Shown here one piece after another: positions 20,859 to 31,243 of a stretch of 64,000 bases of DNA. Source of the stretch: Leishmania martiniquensis (Eukaryota > Euglenozoa > Kinetoplastea > Trypanosomatida > Trypanosomatidae); assembly GCF_017916325.1 (NCBI RefSeq), contig NC_090165.1, positions 248,001-312,000 on the forward strand, written 5' to 3'. The notes under the pieces are model-generated. The model ran no database searches. It saw nothing but the letters and a program-made list of their open reading frames with translations, and was not told the DNA's origin. How positions within the stretch are numbered: the first letter of the stretch is position 1; each line of letters opens with the position of its first letter. The position numbers were made by a program, and so were the translations under genes.

Positions 20859-23740
20859 AAAGGGATGCTCGAGCTGGTACTAAATTGAGGGGAAAAGAGG
20901 CCAGCCGCGGGTCTGGTACACGCTCAGCACAAGAAAATATGATTGTGTGTGTGTGGGCATGCCGCGGCGTGATCACAGAGGAGATCTCACGCGAATGACG
21001 CGCTGCCACGACGCCTATTGCAGGCGAGTGCAGGCCCACGCAAAGACTTTCTGCGGCACGCCCTCCGGCGCGCACAGAATTATTCTGCTTCGTCTTCGCT
21101 GCCGCCGCTCGATGGCGCTCAGGAACGCACACGAGCGCAGACACACGCATATATACACAGCCTTACACAAAGTGCGGGCTCATTCACAGTATTGTGCGCA
21201 TACGCGCGCGCAGACTTTGGCCATCTTTTCGCGAATTCTCTCCTTTCCCCCTTTTTTGTGTACACAGCGCGCGCGTGTGTAGGCGCCTGTCTTGCTGAGT
21301 GTGCGCCGGTGTGTGCGTCACGGGATTTGTTTCTGCGCATTGCTTCACACGCCTCGAAAACGAATTTATTTGCCCTCCCTCCTTTTTTTTTACAGTCTCT
21401 GCTGCCCTCCCTCCCTCCCTCTCGGGGCATCACCGCGGGCGCGTCTTCATCAGCGGCGTGCTGCACAGAACTCCTCTCTTTTTTTTTTATTCTGCCCCCT
21501 TTTGTCCTCGCGCATAGTCTTTTGACCCCTTCCACGAACGCCCGCGTGCTCGTGTGCGTGCGTGCGTGTGTGCATGCCTCTCCACGTTTTTCTTTTTTTT
21601 TCTCTCTCTCTCAGCCTCACCCGCGCTGTTGCGTCATCCATCGTGCCTTCTGGCAGAGCGGGTATGCCCGTTGGGGGTAAAGTTAGCGAGGCCGATTCTT
21701 TCACGTCTACAGCTGTTTTTGCACTGTGCCCTTGCTGTGGCCCTCTCCATCTTCTCGTGTCGTGCTTCTTTCCTTCTCCTGCACATGTGTGTGCGTGTGT
21801 GGATGCCGTAAAGGCGGGCTGCGGAAGCTGAAGCAAGAGAAGCCGTCGAAAAGTGGAAGGGGAGAGAAGGTAACGAGACGAGACAGCGAAAAAAAAGGAA
21901 AGGCACGGAAGAGAAGGGAAAGGTGATATGTATAAAAGATGCTTGAGCTCATTTCGTCTCGCTATCAGCCACGTAGGCACCGTTTTACTGTTTTTCCCCT
22001 TTTGCGTTCGCCATGCGCCCCCTCCCTCTCTGCGCGTTGCCGTACACCACTCGGGCCTCTGTTTTGCGTTGAAACGCACATACAAAAAAGCGAACAGCTG
22101 TTGCCACAAGCGCGAAACGCTGAGGGCCCAATTTGCACGTGGGGACGAAGCTGAGCGGCTCTCTGAAGATCGATCTCTATTCGCGTGGAGGCAGAAGGCG
22201 AAAGGGAGGGGGGTGGAAGACTTCGCCATGTGCGCTGCAGAGGAAGTGGCGCTCAAGTGGAGAGAAGAAAGAAAAGGCGAAAACGAATGGGACACATGTG
22301 GCGCGCGTGCAGACATATATACACTGACTCCATGTCTCTCTCTGTCTTTCTGCGTATACGAAGTTGAAGAGGAGGCAACGCACCGTGAACACGCACACAG
22401 AACGAGAGAGAGAGAGACGGTACGAGCAAGATGAGGGGCGGTGACACTGGTGACCTCCCCATATGCTGCACCACCACTTTTTGTGGTTTGATGCCACACT
22501 GTGCATCGTGTGCGCATTTGCCTGTGTCTCTTTTCCCCCGTCTTTTGCCTTCATCTTGTCGTGCCGCTGCTTTTTCTTGTTTCTGTTCTTGACGCTCGTG
22601 TTTTCCACCATCTTCTTTAGATTGTCCATCAACTCGATTGGGTGCCCTACGACTGTGCTTTCCCTTTGCGTCTCTGCGTTCTTTTTTTTGTTGTTGTTGT
22701 CTGTGTGTGGGTGTGTTCGTGTTTGCGAAGCACTCGTACTATACTCTCTCATGCTTCTCTTGCGCATACAGTTTCTCTCTCTTCGTCGTCTTGGGCACAC
22801 ACAAACACACGCATCACGCCCCGTGTGGACAGCCAGGTACATGTGGGACCTCTCGGCTCATGCTTGCTTATCATCGTCACATATTGGACACGAGTGGGAT
22901 GTGCGTCTTGGCGGAGGGGTCCGCAGCAGCGCAGGGGCGCGTCTTGCTCCTTGCGGAGGAGGCCATACCCGCATCTCGCTGTCGTCTCCTTTTCCACACG
23001 ATGAGGAAGAAGCGCCCACCGACGCGCGCGCGGCGAGCGACTGCCTCCCGCCACCTCGCTTCGTGTGCACAGCTGCTTTTTCGTGAGACGATGAAGAGGA
23101 ATGCAATGATGGCCGGGAAAACAAAACAGGAAAAGCACACTTCTTCTCGGACCCGAGGCAAAGCTCAGCCCCCCATTCACCATTCTTTCTCACGCGTCTC
23201 GCTCGCGCATTTGCCGGGTGAATGGATGGATGGATGGGGGGAGGGGCAGGGCACAGCTACCCTTTGCAGCCGCGCCTTGTGGCCATAGCACAAGCACTTC
23301 GCTGGATGTCTGCCTCTCTCTTGTGCACCGTTGGGCAGCAATAGTGCCGCTGTTTATCTTCGGTGCACCCCTATGCCCGGCTATGATGTACCTCTGCGCT
23401 TGTAGCTGCAGGTTTTTGGGCGTGCTTCTGTGCTTCGTCCTTCTTTCTTGGACCCCGCCAGCACTTCTGCTGCCCTCCCTTTTGCCCCCCTCTCCTGCTC
23501 TGCGCTCACATTGTTACTACTCCATCGAACCTATCGATGCAAACCACCTCGGGAAGTTAGCCGACCTCTCACGGATAGTTTCTCTTCAGTCCTGCTTAAC
23601 TGCTTTGCTTCCTCCTCCTCCTCCCCGTCACTCCTTGTCTCTCTCTCTCTCTTTCGTCCCCTGTAGTCTCTCGCGGGGAGTTCTCGCACTCGTTCCTCCT
23701 TAACCCTTCCCACCCTCTTTTTCTTCGCTCGCCAGCAACC
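20859..23740. other. Intergenic spacer between the two amastins (2.9 kb)
   Basis: Probably the long 3' UTR of amastin 1 plus the 5' UTR of amastin 2. T-rich and GT-rich tracts (for example 21594-21604 and 22680-22720) and purine-rich patches (21830-21925) are present. Amastin 3' UTRs in Leishmania are known for long regulatory elements, but I could not identify a specific one. No gene is supported. Confidence 0.55.
23597..23666 (+). promoter_or_regulatory. Candidate polypyrimidine tract and trans-splice acceptor for amastin 2
   Basis: A long C/T tract, including a CT dinucleotide run at 23637-23652 and the end CCCCTGTAG, stops at an AG at 23665-23666. It lies 74 nt before the ATG. This is one of the cleanest splice signals in the window. 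Confidence 0.55.
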
Positions 23741-24406
23741 ATGGGTAGCAAGAAGCCCTTCTACTACCAGGAGTATCGCCAGCACGTAGGGGCGGTGATC
23801 ATGCTGATCGCCACCTTTGTGGCGTTTATTTTGACAACCTGCGGCACCCCTCTGGGCATGCTGATGATCCGCTCCTGGAATGCAACTCCGGTCCCTGGTG
23901 AGGAAGCCGAGGTAAATCCGTGCTACACGCTGTGGGGTAAGCACAACAACTGTGCCAAGCCGACTTACTCGATGCGTATCACGGACCCGCCCATCTCTAC
24001 CTGCGATGACATCCGCATCCGCTTCGAGGCGGCTGAGGCGTTCAGCGTGTTGGCCATCTTCTCCCTGATCGGCGTTCTCGGCGCGGCCTGGTACAAGATC
24101 TGCGGCTCCGACATCAAGCTGACTGTGATACTGCTGTCCGCCTTCTCCATCGGTTGCACAACCGTGCCGTGGGCGGTTGTGACCGCGTTCTACTACACCT
24201 CCTTCTGCGGCCTAGAGTTCCTGACTCACAAGGAGACCAGCTTGGGCGCTGGCTACGTGCTGCTGATCATCTCCTTCGTGGTGCAGATCATCAGCCTCAT
24301 TCTGTTCGTGTTCTTGGAGCCGGACACCTCAAAGAAGAAGTCAGAGGTGGCTGGCAAGGCCGCCTCACCTGACGCCTGCTCGAGCGCCGGGTCTGCGGCG
24401 CACTAA
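23741..24406 (+). CDS. Amastin surface glycoprotein, second copy (221 aa)
   Basis: A four-helix amastin: hydrophobic segments at about 15-34, 97-118, 124-150 and 168-192. The signature CYTLWGKHNNC (61-71) agrees with the consensus better than the upstream copy, with Leu before the Trp-Gly pair. The first extracellular loop has an N-glycosylation sequon at Asn47. The C-terminus ends in a Lys-rich, then Ser/Ala-rich cytoplasmic tail of about 28 residues that the first copy lacks. The two tandem copies are diverged over most of their length, so this is an old duplication rather than a recent amplification. Surface location is expected; function is not known in detail. Confidence 0.92.
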   Translation: MGSKKPFYYQEYRQHVGAVIMLIATFVAFILTTCGTPLGMLMIRSWNATPVPGEEAEVNPCYTLWGKHNNCAKPTYSMRITDPPISTCDDIRIRFEAAEAFSVLAIFSLIGVLGAAWYKICGSDIKLTVILLSAFSIGCTTVPWAVVTAFYYTSFCGLEFLTHKETSLGAGYVLLIISFVVQIISLILFVFLEPDTSKKKSEVAGKAASPDACSSAGSAAH

Positions 24407-26782
24407 AGTGGATTAGCAAAAGGAAGAGGGAGGGAGGGGCAGTGAGAGAGAAAGGGAGCCGCCCACGAGTAGAAATGCTTTCACGGTTTTACACTCATGG
24501 CCACGCAGGGATGCGCCAGCGCTCTCTAGTCGCCGCCTTTGTGGCTGTCTGTGCGCGCGTGTGTCACTGCGCGTGCGCTTATGTGAGGATTGTGTCTCTC
24601 CTTAGTCTCTCTCACTGTCACTCCCTCGCGTCGTTATCCCTGCACCCTTGGCGACTTGGAGTACGCAGAAGACGCGGCGCAAAGGGAGAGGGGCGGTGAT
24701 GGTGACAACGTGGAGGCGTGTTGGCACTGAAACTGTCAAGGCGCAGTACGTACACGTCTACAAGGCTCTAATCCACACAGGTGCGCCGGCGTGCTGAGGC
24801 AGGTCGACGCTCGCGGTGTTCTCTGCAACGAGGCAAGGGCATCCCTGCACCTGGAACCTAAAGACCGACAGGGGTGTGCCGTCTGGCAGCGGCTGTGACG
24901 CGCATCTGTGCTTCCTCCCGTGGGCGTGTTCGCATGTGGGCACCATCCGCAGAGGAGAGTGGAGCTATTCGAGAAGCGACAGAGGCAGGACACGCCGATG
25001 GAGTAGAGCATACAAATAGAGGGGAGATGCATGGCATGTGTGTATGTGTGATGGGGGAAGAAAGAGGCACACGGGCAGCTGCGTCTTGTGCTGCAGCTCG
25101 CAGATTACGAACGTGCCAGCTCTCTCGCTTGCTTTTGCCCTTTCCACCCATGCCTTGAAAGCTTCTTCACGAAAACCTCTCTGCCCTTCTGAGCATCGTA
25201 CCCCCACTCAGCTGTATCTGTTTGCTACTGTGTGCTCGTGGCTAGTGACAGCAGCCACGAATCCGACAGGACGAGTACGTACACAGGCGCCGCGCCTCTC
25301 TGCCGCTGATTTCGCTGCACAGTTGCGAAGTGGCCGCTGCTCGAACATCGCCCATCCCTCTTCCCCCCTTTTCATCGTTCGCCTGTTTTCTGTGCGCTTT
25401 GGGTGGGGGCGGCACACCCATGGTCGCACGCTGCTCTGTTCTCTTTTTCGGTTTAGAAATGGTGCGCGGACCTGTGCGTGTGCTATGCCATCGCTTTTCC
25501 TCCTCGCTGCTGCGGTGCATGTTGCCACAGCGCACCACCACCACCACGGCATTTTGTCCTTTGCTCTACACCGCCTATGCCGCTTTCCCTCCTCACGTAC
25601 ACGCGCCCTTTTCCTCTTCCCCTTTATTCCCCCCCTCTCCCTCCCCTACGCTGTTTGTGTTGTGTGGCGTCGGATTAAAGAATAAATAAACTGGTAGACT
25701 GCAGCACTTGCGTGCTGCTGAAGGATTCTGCCTCTTTTGGTGGTCTGCGTGTGTCTCTTTCTCTCTCTCCGTGTATGTGTGTGTGCGTGCGTGTGTGTGC
25801 ATGACACAAACTAGTAGATGCAAAAGCTCAAGGAAAAAGGGGTGTGTGGAGAAGGGAGGGAGGGGGAGGGGGACGCGCGATGCGAACGAGCAATGACCAT
25901 GAGCACGCGCCAAGGGCACAGTGTGAAGATCTGCTGGTGTGGCAGAAGCAAAATGGCCTGCGCCAATAGCGACTTTTCATCCATGCAAGATGGGAGGGAG
26001 GGAGGGGAGGGCACAGGAAAACGGAAAGCGGACACACACAAAGAACTGAAGAAGGAGAAGGCACATGATGGAGGGCGCCAATGTGAGGATGAGGCCAAGA
26101 CAGGTGGTGGTGGGGAGAGGGTAATGGGAGCAGGGAAGGGCGGAAGGAGGTGGGCGTCGCGGGCAAGAAAGAATGCGGGAGGAATGGGTGGTGAGAAGAG
26201 CACCCTAGTCCTTGCACCTCATCTCCACCTTTCTCCTTGCGAGCCTGTCCCTCCCTCCCTGCTCTTTCTCGCTCAGTATACCTTTGGATATGTTCCGCTT
26301 CCCCCCGTGCGTCTGCCCCTCCTCATCCCCTCACTACTCCCCCGCCACGGCGTTTGTCCTCTTTTGCTTTGCTTCGCTGTTGCGCTTCTGTTTTCGTCGT
26401 TTTTTTTTTGTATTTCCTTTTTGTTGTCTGCCTTTTCTTTCACGGTGCGTTGCACTCGCACACTCTGCACGATGAAGAAGAGAGATAGACATGGGGGCGC
26501 GGCGGTAGACACACTCCGCAACAACCCAACAGTGAATGCCCCCCTCCCCCCACCCACCCACCGGGTCATTGCGTGCTGTAAACACTTTGTAGGAAACGAC
26601 CATCACCACCAATGCCCACACGCCTGAACACACAGAAAGCAAAAAGAGAGAGAGAGAGCAGATATAAAGTGAATGCTGAGCGAAAAGAAAAACAGAAAAA
26701 CAAAGCGGCACTGCGGCTTAGCCCACGTCGCCGAGGCATATGCGAGTGCACATGCGCATGTATGACCGTCCTTGTGTCTGTC

Positions 26783-26801
26783 TGTGTGTGTGTGTGTGTG
26801 T
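26783..26801. repeat. TG dinucleotide microsatellite
   Basis: A run of about nine TG units in the spacer upstream of adenosine kinase. Similar shorter runs occur elsewhere in the spacers. Confidence 0.85.
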
Positions 26802-27302
26802 ACGTGCATATACGTGCGCACCGGGGCACGTTCTTTCGCGTGTGCGCGTCTCTCGTTTTCTCCGTCGGCAGAGGGTTGGATGAAAGATGAGCGGCGAAAA
26901 GACAGAACGGCAGCCTACGCTGCTGTCTTGCATTCACGCCACCGCTTCTGCTACCGAGCAGGGGGCCACGGAACCTTCGTGTTTTCCTCCCCTCCTCAGC
27001 CCTGCAGGAGCAAAGTGAGGGCAAGAGAGTGCAGCGATCTCTTTGCTTCTCTGAGCAACTCTAGCATGACTGAGGAGGGAGCTAGGGATGCCATCTGAAA
27101 TCTTCCGCAGGCATACTGTCGCTGCCCCCTCCTCCCCACAGCGCCACTCCATCTCCTCCTCCATTGCATGCTCCTCCTGATCCAACCTCATCGAATACCG
27201 CTTTCTTTCTCTTCATCTTCCGCTCTCTCTCACCTCCGTCTCCTTCGCGCGCATGCGCCTGCATGTGGCAACGCCCGCTCGAAACACAGACTACGCATTC
27301 TT

Positions 27303-27396
27303 TCCGTTTCGTATTCCCCCCTCCTCATCCTTTCCGACGCCTTCTCTTCCGCCTCTTGCCTCACCGCTGGTTGCGTCTCCGCTGACACTGCACCAG
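27303..27396 (+). promoter_or_regulatory. Candidate polypyrimidine tract and trans-splice acceptor for adenosine kinase
   Basis: A C/T-rich block at about 27303-27380 is followed by an AG at 27395-27396. This would give a 5' UTR of about 178 nt. An alternative tract lies at 27180-27250. Confidence 0.4.
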
Positions 27397-27573
27397 TAAC
27401 TCACTGCATCTACACCCATAAGTATATACTCCACACACACATACACATATACACGCTTCCATACACTTTATTTGCTTTGTATTGTGATTCATACCTTCAG
27501 TTGCATTGCCACAGTCCTCTCCCTATTCCAGACATACCTCTCCTACCCGCTTGAACGACTGCCCTCTTCGACC

Positions 27574-28611
27574 ATGGTCGCCCTTCCCAAGCTCTACGTC
27601 CAGTGCAACCCGCTTCTCGACGTGTCTGCCTCTGTCGATGACGCGTTCTTCGACAAGTACAAGCTGCAGAAGGCGTCTGCCTGCCTCATGGAGGTGGCCC
27701 AGAAGGGCATCTTCGAGGATCTTGAGCAGTGTCCCGACGTGACCTACGTCCCAGGTGGCTCCGGTCTCAACACTGCTCGTGTGGCGCAGTGGATCGCGCA
27801 GGCTCCCAAGGGAAGTTTTGTCAACTACGTGGGATGCGTCTCGGACGACAGGTACGGCAACATTCTGAAGGACGCCGCGGAGAAGGATGGCGTGCGCATG
27901 CACCTCGAGTACACAAAGAAGGCCCCCACTGGCTCGTGCGCTGTGTGCATCTCTGGCAAGGAGCGTTCGCTGGTGGCAAACTTGTCCGCAGCGAACCTGC
28001 TCTCCGAGGAGCACATGCACAGCAACGATGTCATTGAGACGTTGAAGAGCTGCCAACTCTACTACCTCACGGGTTTTACGTTGACGATTGATGTGAACTA
28101 CGTGGTGCAGGTCGCGGAGGCGGCCCGTGCGTCGGGCGGGCAGTTCATGATGAACCTCTCTGCCCCCTTCCTGCTCCAGTGCTACACGGAGAACTTCAAC
28201 AAGGTGGCGCCGTACCTCGACGTCCTCTTTGGTAATGAGGACGAAGCCAAGGCACTTGCGGGCTCTATGAAGTGGGACTTGAACGAAGTCGGTGAGATCG
28301 CTAAGAAGGCCGCGGCGGAGCTGCCCTACAACGGTACTCGCGACCGCCTCGTCGTCTTCACGCAGGGCAGCAAGCAGACTGTATACGCCACACACGATGG
28401 CAAGACGGGCTCGATCAAAGTGCAGCCGATCTCACCGGAGAGCATCGTGGACCTGAACGGCGCCGGTGACTCATTCGTCGGCGGTTTCCTCGCCGCGTGC
28501 GCGATGGGCCGCAGCATCGAGCGGTGCTGCGAGGTGGGCAACTACGCCGCCAGCGTCATCATTCAGCACAACGGCTGCACCTATCCCGAGAAGCCGGATA
28601 TATCTCCTTGA
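27574..28611 (+). CDS. Adenosine kinase (345 aa)
   Basis: A cytosolic PfkB-family enzyme that converts adenosine and ATP to AMP and ADP, central to purine salvage because Leishmania cannot make purines de novo. Seen: VQCNPLLD with Asp16, which in the family holds the ribose hydroxyls; GGSGLNTARVAQW with Asn66; Arg131; the adenosine-site segment NLSAPF; and the PfkB signature DLNGAGDSFVGGF with catalytic Asp299. The length of 345 residues, and Asp16, Arg131 and Asp299, agree with what I recall of the characterised Leishmania donovani enzyme. The ATG at 27574 is the family start; the frame is open further upstream without a better start. A sense-oriented SIDER-like repeat lies about 1.2 kb downstream, probably in the 3' UTR. 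A diverged paralogue follows at 31244. Confidence 0.97.
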   Translation: MVALPKLYVQCNPLLDVSASVDDAFFDKYKLQKASACLMEVAQKGIFEDLEQCPDVTYVPGGSGLNTARVAQWIAQAPKGSFVNYVGCVSDDRYGNILKDAAEKDGVRMHLEYTKKAPTGSCAVCISGKERSLVANLSAANLLSEEHMHSNDVIETLKSCQLYYLTGFTLTIDVNYVVQVAEAARASGGQFMMNLSAPFLLQCYTENFNKVAPYLDVLFGNEDEAKALAGSMKWDLNEVGEIAKKAAAELPYNGTRDRLVVFTQGSKQTVYATHDGKTGSIKVQPISPESIVDLNGAGDSFVGGFLAACAMGRSIERCCEVGNYAASVIIQHNGCTYPEKPDISP

Positions 28612-29649
28612 GCACAAGGGCATTCAGTTTATTTTGAGTAAAGAAGGTGCGGCAAAGCTACTGTGATGCACACCGGCACGTCGTGGCGCACGAGGACTTA
28701 CCCTGCCTCTTCTCACTTTTCTCTGTGTTCTTGATTTATGCTATTCTCCGACTCCACCACCCCCACCCACACGCACACACATTACCCTTCCTCTCTATCC
28801 CAGGCGCCTCTGCGGAATGGTGCAACATATAATTGCCACAGCAGGAGGCCGGCGTCTGATCTGAAAGGGGAGACGAAAACTTGAAGAGAAGCTGACGAGG
28901 GGGAAAGGGGCTGCCTTGCTATCCCCCGGCTCACCGCCCTCTTTGCCTCCCTCCAGTAATCAAGGCAGACTACGGTACTCGACACCCCTTGCGTGCTAAT
29001 GCATCTACACACTGACCCGCACGAACGTCAGGGCACTTGGCTCTTCCTACGTGCATGGATGCCTCTGGGGCATGTTTCAGCTCTCCCAACCCACTACGCT
29101 TTCTTGCACAAGAGCGTCTTTAGATGCTCCGGGGTGCGTGACGGAATGGCGGTACAGCAGCAGGTCGCAGCTAACATTCCACGCGGTACCTTTGTTATCT
29201 CTGCTTCTCGAAGTCGTGGGGTAGCGCCGGAGTCGACGTGCTTGTGTGCTTTTTCGTGCGTGTGCGTGTGCACTCATAAGGGCGAGTGCCGGTGAAGAAA
29301 ATGGTCGCCTCCTTTGCTCTTCACCTTTCCCCACGCGTGCGTGTGACCCCCCGCTGAGCCCCTGCGAGAGTGAGCAGGCACATCGATGTCCCGCCATGGT
29401 GCACGCGGCAGGCACACGCATGCGCTTTTCATCAGAAGGCTGAAAAGGGACGAGGGCGAGTTGGGCGAGCCTATTTCTACTTTTCCTTCGGGCCTATTCT
29501 CGCTGTCATATAAGACGCGAGCCAAATTCAACTCAAAACGGACTCGCGGGCGGCCGCAGCCTCAATCGAGTGGCGCAAATCAGCCGATAGCACGCGCACA
29601 GTAAAACACTGACACCGCCATCTCAGCGCGACTTTAGCCCTCAACTCTT

Positions 29650-30042
29650 ACTGATCACCTTGCATTCTGCCGGCCGCCGCCTGGTGCGCCCCTCCGCGTG
29701 CGGCTCGGCCTCCCCCTCCCCACGCCGCGCCACCAGGCAGTGCGAGGGCCAGCCAAGCTATGCACGCTCGAGCCACGCTGGCACCCTGCCCCACCGTGTC
29801 GGCCGCGCCGACGTATACACCGCCGCACGTCGCTCCGCCGCAGCGCCATCCACCACCTCGCCGCCGACATACGTACCGGTGCGTCGCTCTCATCCTCCCC
29901 CTCCCTACGCCGCAGGCACCTGACCCTGCATCGCCGCGAGGAGCGGTGCGGCGTCTGCTAGGGAAAGGGGTGGGTGGTGGTGGAGGGGGCTGGCTGCTCG
30001 GCAGCCCTACAGAGCGCGAGTGTGTGTGGGGGGCCACCGGGC
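29650..30042 (+). mobile_element. SIDER-like degenerate retroposon, copy 1 (sense)
   Basis: The right half, about 29844-30042, is nearly identical (as reverse complement) to 53860-54059 and 63100-63301. The left half is recognisably similar but diverged. The shared core contains CCCTGCATCGCCGCGAGG and, about 30 bp on, TCTGCTAGGGAAAGG. The latter resembles, from memory, part of the 77-79 nt 5' signature of ingi/L1Tc-type retroposons, which also marks the Leishmania SIDER elements. No coding capacity is visible. It lies in sense between two adenosine kinase genes. SIDER2 elements in 3' UTRs are reported to destabilise mRNAs, so an effect on adenosine kinase mRNA is possible. Exact borders and the SIDER1/SIDER2 subclass need alignment. 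Confidence 0.65.
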
Positions 30043-30840
30043 AGCTGAGGTGTCACTATACACACGGTGAGGCGGCGGCCCGCATCATCGAAGGCGAGGC
30101 AGAGGAGGAGAAGAGCAAAAAGGCCTCACTGAGGTGATGAGGCTGCCAATGTGCGTGGGAAGGTAAGAGCGACCGTGCCTCTTGACCACGACACATAATG
30201 TAAGCGGGGGGGGGACTGCAAGGAAGTGGCACAGGTGGTATAGCCGCCTTCAGTCTTCATGCCCCCTGCAGACTACACACCGACGTACATGTGCACGTAC
30301 TTGCCGCTTGATGAGGCCCGTGCGTAGAAGATCCCGCGCATGTCGCTCCCTCTATACCCCGATGATCTCTTCCTTCCTCTCTCTTTCTCGACCTTCTCTT
30401 CCCCTCCCCTCCCCCCTAATACACAAAGACGCTGACATGGAGATCTCGGCAGCAAAGTTTCGCAGGCATTTCACTCCACTCCTGTATTCCACCCCCCTCT
30501 CTCTCTGTGTGCTCGTACTCGGTGTGCTTCTCTCTTGTGAGCGAGTTGCCGGCTTCGTAAATTCCTCCCTTTTGCTGCACCGCCCTCTTACGCACTGAGT
30601 GCCTCCGCTCGTCGCCACATACCCAAGGCACGCGAGCGAGGGCTTCGACAAGAAGAGCAGCCCGCCTCATCTCGCTTTCTCCCGCTCGCAGCAGTGCCGG
30701 CCCACTCGCACAAGGCGGCTGTACAGACACACGCCAACACACAAGCAACAACAAAAAAACGAACCTTTAAAAACAGCAAGAAAAAACGCTCTTTTTTTTC
30801 TTCTCCCCTTCCCTTTCTCTGAAGTCGTTTATCGCCGCCT

Positions 30841-30939
30841 CCCACCCCCCCCCCCTTTCACTTCCCCTTCTCTCTTTCCGTTACGTTTTTTCTGCGGGTC
30901 TCTCTTCCCCTATTTTCTCATTTTCTTTGTGCTCCTTAG
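30841..30939 (+). promoter_or_regulatory. Candidate polypyrimidine tract and trans-splice acceptor for the adenosine kinase paralogue
   Basis: A nearly unbroken C/T tract of about 95 nt ends in CTCCTTAG, with AG at 30938-30939. It would give a 5' UTR of about 304 nt. A second tract lies just upstream at 30790-30820. Confidence 0.5.
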
Positions 30940-31243
30940 GGACCTTTATCGTCTTCCGTGTGAACTTCTGCGCCCGCTTCCTCTCCCCTGTTGCCCTTCT
31001 AACCTCGCCATCTCACTCGACACACACGCGCACACATACATACATACCCGCATTCATCTGCTTCGCCACCCACCAACTGCAAAGGGCGAAGGGAAAAGCG
31101 TCACGCACGTCTGTCGGAAAGAAAGAGAGGCGCGCATAGAGCGCTGCATCGCCCTCCCCCTTCTTCCGTTAGCTACGCGGTCGGCAGTCTCTTCTCCTTC
31201 CCCGCTTTCGCCTTTTCTGCCCCCCCTCTCTGCATCCTTTGAG

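Larger units (their letters stand above)
24407..27573. other. Intergenic spacer (3.2 kb) between amastin 2 and adenosine kinase
   Basis: It begins with a purine-rich stretch, contains a less biased segment at about 24740-25010 (possibly an old degenerate repeat), an A/G-rich block at 25810-26200 and a TG microsatellite near 26783-26801. C/T-rich blocks lie at 27180-27250 and 27300-27360. Likely amastin 3' UTR and adenosine kinase splice region. No coding region is supported. Confidence 0.55.
28612..31243. other. Intergenic spacer between the two adenosine kinase genes, with SIDER-like repeat
   Basis: 2.6 kb. It contains a GC-rich, non-pyrimidine-biased block at about 29530-30130 holding the SIDER-like repeat (listed separately). 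Long C/T and T tracts at 30360-30420 and 30790-30940 follow, suited to polyadenylation of the first gene and splicing of the second. No gene is supported. Confidence 0.6.

Noticed and set aside
21450..22517. 355-codon minus-strand open frame
   Set aside because: It runs opposite to T/C-rich spacer, encodes Arg/Lys/Glu and Ser/Leu low complexity, and would be antisense to the polycistronic array.
24740..25010. Possible degenerate repeat downstream of amastin 2
   Set aside because: Only the loss of pyrimidine bias supports it; no partner copy was found in the window.
27523..28395. 290-codon minus-strand open frame
   Set aside because: It is the antisense shadow of adenosine kinase in GC-rich coding DNA.
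30599..31243. Open frame of 215 codons continuous with the adenosine kinase paralogue
   Set aside because: It contains a near-perfect polypyrimidine tract and AG (to 30939), starts at GTG, and encodes Pro/Phe/Ser-rich low-complexity residues.
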